The notes beneath the pieces are model-generated. The model did no database searches. It was not told the origin of the DNA and was given only the letters and a program-made list of their open reading frames with translations. From the NCBI GenBank assembly GCA_903886485.1, contig CAISMH010000012.1, positions 248,001-312,000 on the forward strand: DNA of 64,000 nucleotides, read 5' to 3'. The position numbers and the translations under genes were made by a program. The first letter of the stretch is position 1, and every line of letters starts with the position of its first letter. Shown here piece after piece: positions 38,318 through 45,457 of the stretch. This stretch comes from an uncultured Burkholderiales bacterium (lineage in GTDB: Bacteria > Pseudomonadota > Gammaproteobacteria > Burkholderiales > Burkholderiaceae_C).

Positions 38318-39463
38318 TTACTTTTTCGCGTTCAACGCGGGCAATGTGGCGGTCACCACTTGGCGGCCATTCTTGACTTCAATCAAGAAGCTCTCGCGGT
38401 CGAGGTCACCATTGGCATCAAAGCTCACATCCATGATGACGCCTGGGTATTTCTTGGCGCTGATGTTGATGCCATGCAAAGCTTGCGCCACGGCCTTGCG
38501 GTCGAGCTTGCCCACTTTTTCGATGGCAGCTTTAAGCACATACACACCCGTGTAACCCTTGATGCCGTTGTGATCAGAAATACTGCCGTAGGCTTGGTAG
38601 TACTTGGCTTTGAACTTCAACATTTCTGGGTTAGGCGCATCCACCGTCAAGCCGACGTGGGCGATGGCACCGTTGGCGGCGTCACCCGCCAACTCAATCA
38701 CTTTTTGCCCAGTCAAGGTGGTCTCACCAATCACCGGTTTGGTCCAGCCTTGCTTCTTCAACTCGCGCAGCAAACGGGCCGACTCTTCTTCGTTGGTGTA
38801 GGCAAAGATCGCGTCTGCGTTGCTTTGCTTGGCTTTCAACACCGCGGCAGAGAAGTCCACTTGGCCTGCATCGGTGGAGATGTCCGCCACCACTTTGGTG
38901 GCGCTGCCTTCGAGCAATTTGGCCAAGGTGTCACGACCGCCTTTGCCAAAGTCGTTGTTCACATAAATCACCGCCAGTGTTTTGGCTTTGGTGTTGATGA
39001 ACTTGGCGAGCTTTGGAAACGAAGTGCTTTGGCCAAACGCCGTGCGGAACACATAAGGGTTGCCTTGTGCCGTGATGGATGCTGCTTCGCCACCGGTGAA
39101 GTTAGGCACCTCGCCACGCTTAGATTCAGCCATCGACACCATGATGGAGCCCGAATAGACCGGGCCAAAAATCGCGAACACGCCGTCGTCCACCGCTTTT
39201 TGCGTCAAGCCCTTGGCGACACCTGGGTTGGTTTGTGTGTCCACGGTGTAGTTCTCGATTTTTTTACCCAAGATACCGCCGTTCTCGTTGATCTCTTTGA
39301 CCGCTAACTCGACGCCGTTTTTGAACACCGTGCCTGCCGTGGTACCTGGGCCAGAAAGCTCAACGATGTTGGCAATCTTGATGGTCTGTTGGGCATGTGC
39401 CAAGCCAGCCAGCGTAAAAATGGCAGCGGCTGCAACAGCCTTCAGGGTGGAACGTTTGTTCAT
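38318..39463 (-). CDS. livK: Branched-chain-type ABC transporter substrate-binding protein LivK
   Basis: A 381-residue periplasmic protein of the Leu/Ile/Val-binding family. The chosen ATG starts a signal peptide (KRSTLKAVAAAAIFTLAGLAHA). The mature part has the two-lobed pattern IKIANIVELSGPGTTAGTVFKNGVELAVKEINENGG and IGETTLTGQKVIELAGDAANG. Many relatives in aromatic degraders bind aromatic acids rather than amino acids. It is first in the livKHMGF operon and divergent from an IclR regulator of the protocatechuate type, which supports an aromatic ligand. Confidence 0.92.
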   Translation of the reverse strand: MNKRSTLKAVAAAAIFTLAGLAHAQQTIKIANIVELSGPGTTAGTVFKNGVELAVKEINENGGILGKKIENYTVDTQTNPGVAKGLTQKAVDDGVFAIFGPVYSGSIMVSMAESKRGEVPNFTGGEAASITAQGNPYVFRTAFGQSTSFPKLAKFINTKAKTLAVIYVNNDFGKGGRDTLAKLLEGSATKVVADISTDAGQVDFSAAVLKAKQSNADAIFAYTNEEESARLLRELKKQGWTKPVIGETTLTGQKVIELAGDAANGAIAHVGLTVDAPNPEMLKFKAKYYQAYGSISDHNGIKGYTGVYVLKAAIEKVGKLDRKAVAQALHGINISAKKYPGVIMDVSFDANGDLDRESFLIEVKNGRQVVTATLPALNAKK

Positions 39464-39603
39464 GCTTGTCTCCTCATTGGATTTGAAATTGCGCCTTCGT
39501 CTGGCGGCTCTGGGTGATGAAATCAGCGGCACACCGTGCAAAGAAATTGGACGGGTGAAATTTAATTGGAATTGTCTGCAGCAAGGGATAAATAAATCCC
39601 CGT

Positions 39604-39634
39604 TGCGCGATTAACGAACGTTTGTGTGCGATCA
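39604..39634. promoter_or_regulatory. Candidate IclR-type operator between livK and the IclR gene
   Basis: TGCGCGATTA (39604-39613) recurs as TGTGCGATCA (39625-39634) 21 bp later, two helical turns. Between them lies the near-palindrome ACGAACGTTTGT (39614-39625). PobR/PcaU-type IclR regulators bind three related 10-bp boxes with such mixed symmetry. The site lies 35-65 bp upstream of the IclR start. Assignment inferred. Confidence 0.5.
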
Positions 39635-39668
39635 TCGCTCCCATCTCGGGTTTCCCCTTGGAGCACCT

Positions 39669-40451
39669 ATGCACACACTTTTGTCGGCCTCTTCGAGCAT
39701 GGACAAGAAAGACTGGATCGCCGGCTTGGACAAAGGCTTGGCGATGCTGCAAACCTTCGATGAACACAACCCTCGCCTGACCGCCACGCAAGCCGCTCAA
39801 CGCTGTGGTTTGACGCGCACTGCCGCGCGCCGCTACTTGCTCACGCTCATGCACTTGGGTTTTGTCAACAGCGATGGCAAGTTGTTTTGGCTCACGCCCA
39901 AGGTCATGCGCTTGGGCCAGTCGTATTTGGAGTCGGCGCGTTTGCCCCGCATCGTGCAGCCCTCGCTGCAACGGCTGGCGATGGGCACACAAGAAATTTC
40001 GTTCGTCGCCGTGCTCGACGGTTATGACTTGGTCTACATCGCACGCAACGGACAAAACCGCAGCATGAACACCAGCTTTGCGCTCGGCGCACGCGTGCCC
40101 TGCCACCTCACCTCGGCGGGTGTGTTGTTGCTCGCGCTGTTGGGCGAGGAGGCTGTGGACACGTGGCTGGCCCACCATGAGTTGAAAGCCTTCACCTCGC
40201 ACACCATCACCGACCCCAAGCGCATGCGTGCCGAATTGGCCCGCATCCGCGCGCAAGACTGGGCCTTGTCCGAGCAGCAGCTTGACTTGGCGTACCGCGG
40301 TGTCGCCGTCCCCTTGCGTGACCACAAAGGCAATGTGCAGGGCGCTTTGACGGTCAGCATGCCGATTCAGCTCGAGACGGCCAAAGAAGCGGTGAACCGC
40401 GTTCTGCCAGTGTTGCGAGAAGTGGCGCAAAGTCTCAGACCCTTGATTTGA
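39669..40451 (+). CDS. IclR-family regulator, PcaR/PobR/PcaU-like
   Basis: A 260-residue IclR regulator. The N-terminal winged helix reads WIAGLDKGLAMLQTFDEHNPRLTATQAAQRCGLTRTAARRYLLTLMHLGFV, a start typical of PcaR/PobR/PcaU regulators of protocatechuate and 4-hydroxybenzoate pathways. The C-terminal effector domain holds TSAGVLLLALL and LDLAYRGVAVPL. GGAG lies five bases before the ATG. Divergent from livK, it probably controls the importer operon. Confidence 0.88.
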   Translation: MHTLLSASSSMDKKDWIAGLDKGLAMLQTFDEHNPRLTATQAAQRCGLTRTAARRYLLTLMHLGFVNSDGKLFWLTPKVMRLGQSYLESARLPRIVQPSLQRLAMGTQEISFVAVLDGYDLVYIARNGQNRSMNTSFALGARVPCHLTSAGVLLLALLGEEAVDTWLAHHELKAFTSHTITDPKRMRAELARIRAQDWALSEQQLDLAYRGVAVPLRDHKGNVQGALTVSMPIQLETAKEAVNRVLPVLREVAQSLRPLI

Positions 40452-40476
40452 TGTGGCGTGGCTTGCTGAGGCCAAG

Positions 40477-41286
40477 TTAGGCATCGCCTAAAACTTTTTG
40501 GGTGGCATGAAGACACAGCTCGGCCCATGCCCTATCACCGATGGGGGCAGACCGTTCGAGGTTGACGATCTCTACGCTCACTGGCAAATCTTGCGGCAAG
40601 GTGGTGAACAAACCTTTGACATCGATGTTGCCCTCACCGGGTAGCAAACGCGCTTGGCGTGCCGTGTGGATGAGTTGCTCGGTCGTGAAGTGCAAGCCCG
40701 CTGGCGCGTCACACATCTGAGCGTAGTGCAGCAGTTCGTGCGGGATGGCCGCGATGTCTTGCAAGCTCGTCGTTGAGCGCCCAAAGTGCAAGGCATCCAC
40801 CAAGATGCCCGCGTTCTTCGGTGAACCTGCGAGTTGGACCACGCGCATGGCCGCTTGCGCGTCTTTCACACCCGTCCACGGCATGAACTCAAGGTCAGCC
40901 GTCAAGCCGTAAGGCTGCATGAACTCACACAACTGCGCGTATTGCTGCGCCAAGCGTTGTTCGTTGCCATCGTCAGCGGCGATCAGCACGGCTCGGGCTT
41001 TGAGTGCCGCGCCTGCCTCGAGCAAGGGGCGATGCACCCGCGGATCAAATTGTTCGCCGATGCGGATGATTTCAAGGTCATACACCTGAACCCCAGTGTC
41101 GGCCATGCGCGCCAAGGTTTCGCGCTGCACGCTCACATCGTCGATGAAACTTTGGAACGGTGCGCCCGGACCATTGGGCTGCAAACGCAAGCCTACAAAG
41201 CGGTAGCCCACCTCAGTCGCGATGCCGATGGCCTGCGGCACTGTGGAAGCGTTGGCGGTCAAGTACGCCAGTGAATAGGTACGCAT
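40477..41286 (-). CDS. Sugar phosphate isomerase/epimerase-like TIM-barrel protein
   Basis: A 269-residue AP-endonuclease-2-fold protein. Candidate metal ligands are Glu in ADLEFMPWTG, Asp and His in ILVDALHFGRS, and Glu in VSVEIVNLE. It lacks the F-R-D-F-E-G and LSWGR signatures of the dehydroshikimate dehydratase in this window, so a different lyase, isomerase or dehydratase reaction is expected. It is the last gene of the IclR2-flavoprotein operon, 12 bp after the flavoprotein. Substrate unknown. Confidence 0.75.
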   Translation of the reverse strand: MRTYSLAYLTANASTVPQAIGIATEVGYRFVGLRLQPNGPGAPFQSFIDDVSVQRETLARMADTGVQVYDLEIIRIGEQFDPRVHRPLLEAGAALKARAVLIAADDGNEQRLAQQYAQLCEFMQPYGLTADLEFMPWTGVKDAQAAMRVVQLAGSPKNAGILVDALHFGRSTTSLQDIAAIPHELLHYAQMCDAPAGLHFTTEQLIHTARQARLLPGEGNIDVKGLFTTLPQDLPVSVEIVNLERSAPIGDRAWAELCLHATQKVLGDA

Positions 41287-41298
41287 GGTGTGGCGGAC

Positions 41299-43677
41299 TT
41301 ACTTCAAGGGCGAGACCGCCGTGGGCATGGCGATGGTGGACACCATGTGGGTGGTCAAGTTGGCGGGCCCCCCTTTGGGTGGCCAAATGCCTTGGGCCAC
41401 GGCATCGGCACGCGCCTTGCTGCGTGCATCCAGTGTGGGGTAAGCCCAAATATTGGTGAAGCGCAATGGCCCATCCAAGGCCACCATCGCCACCACACAA
41501 GGCGACAATTTTTCACGGGCGGGAATGGCTTGCTCCCACAAATCAATCGTGGGTTGCACGCCGCCGGGTTTGATGCCGTAGGTGCGAATCTCATACACAG
41601 GGCCATTGATGCCGCTTTCGGCACTGGGTCGAACGGGCTTCATCCAAGGGAAGCCTTGGTAGCTGTGTTGCTCCAAGCTCTGAAAAATTTCGCCGCATCC
41701 GAAGGGGCTGGCGTTGTGCTGCGTGCGGTGACGCTCGGCTTGCAAGGTCGCCAAGTCGTCAAAGCCACGCAACACAATCATTTGGTTGAGCACACCGATG
41801 TCCGTGAACCAGCAGCCCAGCAATTCGCCTTGGCCCTGCGCGGCAAAAGTTTGCACGTTGGCGGCGGCTTGTGCGGCGGTGCCAAAGGGCAAGGTCATGG
41901 TGGCGAGTTCGTAATACATAGGTGAAGTCCTTTGGATGAATGGGTGTTCGGAGGAAGAAGCGTTGGGTGATAAACCCGCGGCATGGTGCGCTGCCAGATA
42001 ACCAAAGGTCATCGCTGGCCCCAAGGTGATGCCACCACTGGGGTAGTTGCCGCCCATCACGCTGGAGAGGTCGTTGCCACCCGCATACAAACCGTCAATG
42101 GCTAGACCTTGTGCGTCGAGCACTTGGGCGTGTTCATTGCAACGCAAGCCGGCAAACGTACCCAAGCTGCCCGCCACAATGCGCACCGCGTAAAACGGGC
42201 CGTCTTGGATGGGTGCCATGCACGGGTTGCGGCCCTCATGACTGGCATCGCCTTGCATGCGGTTGTAGGCCGTTTGGCCTTTGGCGAACTCGCCGTCGTA
42301 GCCAATGTCAGCTTGTGTGTTGTAACGCGCCACGGTGTTTTGCAAAGCCACGGCATCGATGCCGCAGGCTTGCGCCAACTCTGCGAGGGTGTTGCCGCGC
42401 TGCACATACCCATTGGCCAACATGCTGTGCATGGGGACCGGTGCGGGCTTGACCGCACCCAAGCCCCAGCGGCGGATGAAGCGATGGTCCACCACCAACC
42501 ACGCTTGCACGGGCTCACCTTCGGGCAGGGCCTGCAGCAGACCTTGCATGAAGTCGTGGTACGAGTCGGCCTCGTTCACAAAGCGTTTGCCAAAGCGTGT
42601 GACGGCGATCAAGCCGGGCTTGCCACGCTCAATCAAATGGGGAAAGTGCGCCAGGGTGCCATCAGGGCGCGGCACCAAGGACACTGGCGCCATGGCCGCA
42701 GCATGTTTCAAATCGGTGGCGACCACAGCACCCGCAGACTCACCCATGCGCAAACCGTCGCCCGTGTTGCCACGCGAGGCGGCAGAAAAATGGTGTTGCC
42801 CCGTCGGGTCATGCGCCAGCAGTTGCTTCTTGCGCTCGGAGTCATGCGGAAAACCACCTGTGGCAAGCATCACACCACGCTTGGTGCGAATCGATTGCTC
42901 GACGCCTTGGTGCATCACAACAGCGCCACGCACCTTGCCGTCTTCGACTATCAAACGCACCACAGGGCTGTTGACGCGAATCTCCACCCCCGCATCCAAC
43001 GCGGACTTGGCCAAAGCCGCCACCAACGCGTTGCCATTGACCAAGTGCATGCCACGGCCATAAAAAACCAAATCAGACAGATGACGTGCCACACGTTTGG
43101 CGACATGAAAGAACGAAGTCCATGAACGCATGGCGTTGAAGAAGTGGCGAATGTCTGCGCCCGACGCAATGCCCATGCCCCAAAAGGTCATCTCATCCAA
43201 AGGCGTTTTCAACTGCTGCACATGCGGACCCAACAAGCGGCCATCAAACGGTGCCGCGCATACCGAGCGACCGCCAAGCGCTGCGTCTTCGGTGCGACCA
43301 TGAAAGTCAGGAATGGCATTGCCATCGATGAACTGCAAGGCGGTGTGTTCTTCAAAAAACCGCACCATGCGTGGGCCGTGCGTCAGGAAAACGCGGGCAC
43401 GCGCCTCATCAAACTGCGTCCCCAACTCATGGCGCAAATAGGAGAGTGGCTTTTCAATCGGCTCCGCCATGCCACCTCTGAGTGCCAAGGGGTTGCGTGG
43501 AATCCACATCCAGCCGCCGGACCATGCGGTGGTGCCACCGTACTGCGGGGCTTTTTCTGCCACGATGACTTTGAGGCCCAAGTGCGCCGCCGTCACGGCC
43601 GTCGACAGCGCACCTGCACCCGAACCCACGACGAGCAAGTCGCAGTCCGCATGTGTCGAAGTTGATGCCTTGTGCAT
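41299..43677 (-). CDS. Ketosteroid-dehydrogenase-like flavoprotein fused to two NIPSNAP domains
   Basis: A 792-residue protein. Residues 1-586 form an FAD-binding dehydrogenase of the KstD/fumarate reductase group (VVGSGAGALSTAVTAAHLGLKVIVAEK, GGTTAWSGG near the start, and GLYAGGNDLSSVMGGNYPSGGITLGPAMTFGYLAAHHAA near 570). From Met587 two NIPSNAP-like alpha-beta barrels follow (MYYELATMTLP, then VYEIRTYGIKPGG). Met587 (ATG at 41919) is preceded by AAAGGA at ribosome-binding distance, so the tail may also be made as a free 206-residue protein. KstD-type enzymes desaturate ring ketones next to the carbonyl. Substrate unknown. Confidence 0.82.
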   Translation of the reverse strand: MHKASTSTHADCDLLVVGSGAGALSTAVTAAHLGLKVIVAEKAPQYGGTTAWSGGWMWIPRNPLALRGGMAEPIEKPLSYLRHELGTQFDEARARVFLTHGPRMVRFFEEHTALQFIDGNAIPDFHGRTEDAALGGRSVCAAPFDGRLLGPHVQQLKTPLDEMTFWGMGIASGADIRHFFNAMRSWTSFFHVAKRVARHLSDLVFYGRGMHLVNGNALVAALAKSALDAGVEIRVNSPVVRLIVEDGKVRGAVVMHQGVEQSIRTKRGVMLATGGFPHDSERKKQLLAHDPTGQHHFSAASRGNTGDGLRMGESAGAVVATDLKHAAAMAPVSLVPRPDGTLAHFPHLIERGKPGLIAVTRFGKRFVNEADSYHDFMQGLLQALPEGEPVQAWLVVDHRFIRRWGLGAVKPAPVPMHSMLANGYVQRGNTLAELAQACGIDAVALQNTVARYNTQADIGYDGEFAKGQTAYNRMQGDASHEGRNPCMAPIQDGPFYAVRIVAGSLGTFAGLRCNEHAQVLDAQGLAIDGLYAGGNDLSSVMGGNYPSGGITLGPAMTFGYLAAHHAAGLSPNASSSEHPFIQRTSPMYYELATMTLPFGTAAQAAANVQTFAAQGQGELLGCWFTDIGVLNQMIVLRGFDDLATLQAERHRTQHNASPFGCGEIFQSLEQHSYQGFPWMKPVRPSAESGINGPVYEIRTYGIKPGGVQPTIDLWEQAIPAREKLSPCVVAMVALDGPLRFTNIWAYPTLDARSKARADAVAQGIWPPKGGPANLTTHMVSTIAMPTAVSPLK

Positions 43678-43684
43678 GGCGTAC

Positions 43685-44500
43685 TCAGGGTGCGTAAATC
43701 GGTTGCAAGCGCACGTGACTGGTGCCACGGGCCAACATGGGTGACGCACCACTGGCGGCCGCCAACTGGGCCGCACATGACAACAAGTCCGGCGCCAAGG
43801 CCAACATGCGCTCACGCGTCAACCGCGCCGAAGGCCCCGCCACACTGATGGTGCCCATGGGCAACTGCCCTGCCAAGCCCACGGGGGCGGCAATGGCGTT
43901 GAGGCCCGCGGTGTACGTTTCTTCCGTCAAGCTAAAGCCTTGTTTGCGTGTGTCTTGCAAGACCTTGAGAAATGCTTTCAAACTCTTAGGCGCGTTGGGG
44001 CCAAAGTCTTGCGGCAAGCCCAAACCTTGCTGCGACACCAAGGCCAGCGCATCGTCATCCTTCATGGTGGACAACCAAGCCAAGCCCGATGACGAACAAC
44101 TCAAACGCGCAATGCTTCCCATGTCGGGGTCGTAACGCAAGCCCTGACGTGCGCCTTGCGCACGAGCCACCCACGTCAAACGATCTCCGTCGACCACGGA
44201 CAAACGCACCAACTCGCCCGTTTGTTCAGCCAAGCGATCCAGCAGTGGCTGCGCCACATCAATCACGCCCGTTTTGCTGAGGTAAGTCAAACCCAGTGAC
44301 ACCAATTTGGTGGTCAAAACATAAGACCCCAAATCGCGCGTTTGTCTCACATAGCCAAAGCGGACGAGGTCAGCCAACAGTCGGTGTGCAGCGCTCTTAG
44401 GCATGTTGAGTTGCTCGGCCAAGACCGCCAACTCAACGCCCTGCCCTTGTGCTGACAAGAGTTCCAAGATGCCCAAAGTTCGTTCGAGTACGCCGCTCAT
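43685..44500 (-). CDS. IclR-family regulator (second copy)
   Basis: A 271-residue IclR regulator. Its winged helix-turn-helix covers LERTLGILELLSAQGQGVELAVLAEQLNMPKSAAHRLLADLVRFGYV and an effector-binding domain follows (GLNAIAAPV, SVAGPSARL). It is the first gene of an operon with the flavoprotein-NIPSNAP fusion (7 bp downstream) and the TIM-barrel gene. It is divergent from the aroE-like/flavoprotein pair, so it probably governs both units through the operator between them. Confidence 0.88.
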   Translation of the reverse strand: MSGVLERTLGILELLSAQGQGVELAVLAEQLNMPKSAAHRLLADLVRFGYVRQTRDLGSYVLTTKLVSLGLTYLSKTGVIDVAQPLLDRLAEQTGELVRLSVVDGDRLTWVARAQGARQGLRYDPDMGSIARLSCSSSGLAWLSTMKDDDALALVSQQGLGLPQDFGPNAPKSLKAFLKVLQDTRKQGFSLTEETYTAGLNAIAAPVGLAGQLPMGTISVAGPSARLTRERMLALAPDLLSCAAQLAAASGASPMLARGTSHVRLQPIYAP

Positions 44501-44546
44501 GGTGATGTGTGGTGATGCATGTTTGATGGGACTTTATCACGAAAAA

Positions 44547-44577
44547 GGAATTTCATTCAAAAGTTGAACGCAATTCC
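44547..44577. promoter_or_regulatory. Candidate IclR operator in the divergent promoter region
   Basis: A 12-bp imperfect inverted repeat (GGAATTTCATTC and GAACGCAATTCC, 10 of 12 positions complementary) with a 7-bp spacer, centred in the 125-bp gap between the divergent IclR and aroE-like genes. Size and symmetry suit an IclR dimer. Regulator assignment is inferred from position. Confidence 0.55.
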
Positions 44578-44625
44578 ATTTTTAGATAAACTGCGACACA
44601 TTCATCCACTCCACTCGGAACTCTC

Positions 44626-45438
44626 ATGCTTGACAACTTCAGCGGCGCCACACGTGTTCACTTCATTGTTGGCGACCCCATTGCCCAAGTGAAATCACCT
44701 TTTGGCGTGACCCAAGCCTTTGAAGCTCATGGCCGTGACGCGATTTGCGTCCCCGCCCATGTGGCCCCTGCTGACTTGAGCGCGTGGTGGGCTGGCACCC
44801 AACGCGCACACAACATCGACGGTCTGATCGTCACCGTGCCACACAAATTTGCCTGCACTGCGTTTTGCGATACCTTGTCAGAGCGCGCCGCTTTTTTGGG
44901 GACCGTCAACACCGTGCGCCGCAACGCACAGGGCCACTGGCATGGCGACATGTTCGACGGCTTGGGCTATGTTCGCGCCATGGAAAAGAATGGCTGTGTG
45001 CTGAAAAACAAACGCGCACTGCTGGTGGGCGCGGGCGGTGCAGGCTCTGCCGTTGCACACAGCTTGGTGCTGGCGGGTGTGCGTGAGTTGGCCATTCACG
45101 AACCAGACGCACAGCGTCGTGAGTCGCTGATCGACCGCCTCAACAGTTTGAAACTGGGCAAGGTCACCAATCTTGAAAAGTTCACACTTGGTAGCCCCGA
45201 CCCCACAGGCTTTGATGTCGCTGTCAACGCCACCCCCATCGGCATGAAAGAGAGCGACCCCACCCCGATTGACATCACCCAAATTCACCGTGACATGTTC
45301 ATCGGCTGCGTCATCACGGCACCTGCCATCACCCCCTTGATTGCGGCGGCGCGTGCCAAAGGCTGCAACACCGTGACGGGTGCAGACATGTTTGCACAGG
45401 TGCGCGAACTGATGGTTCAGTTTTTGTTAGAGGCCTGA
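44626..45438 (+). CDS. Shikimate dehydrogenase-like enzyme (AroE family), copy 2
   Basis: A 270-residue AroE-fold protein with catalytic Lys in VTVPHK, Asp in GDMFDGLGY, cofactor loop GAGGAG and NATPIGM. As in copy 1 the substrate motif is altered: the first Ser of Ser-x-Ser is Val (IAQVKSP) and Asn-Thr-Asp reads Met-Phe-Asp. The two copies form one divergent subgroup. It is followed after 19 bp by a flavoprotein gene and faces an IclR regulator, so it is likely inducible and catabolic. Quinate, shikimate or a related ring acid are candidate substrates. Confidence 0.82.
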   Translation: MLDNFSGATRVHFIVGDPIAQVKSPFGVTQAFEAHGRDAICVPAHVAPADLSAWWAGTQRAHNIDGLIVTVPHKFACTAFCDTLSERAAFLGTVNTVRRNAQGHWHGDMFDGLGYVRAMEKNGCVLKNKRALLVGAGGAGSAVAHSLVLAGVRELAIHEPDAQRRESLIDRLNSLKLGKVTNLEKFTLGSPDPTGFDVAVNATPIGMKESDPTPIDITQIHRDMFIGCVITAPAITPLIAAARAKGCNTVTGADMFAQVRELMVQFLLEA

Positions 45439-45457
45439 TGCCTTGGAGAACGCAACC

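Noticed and set aside
37417..39307. Long plus-strand frames opposite livH and livK
   Set aside because: His- and Arg-rich shadow translations of well-supported transporter genes, without ribosome-binding sites or family motifs.
42109..43125. Plus-strand frame of 338 codons opposite the flavoprotein fusion
   Set aside because: Mirror of a strongly conserved FAD domain. Composition is that of an antisense frame.
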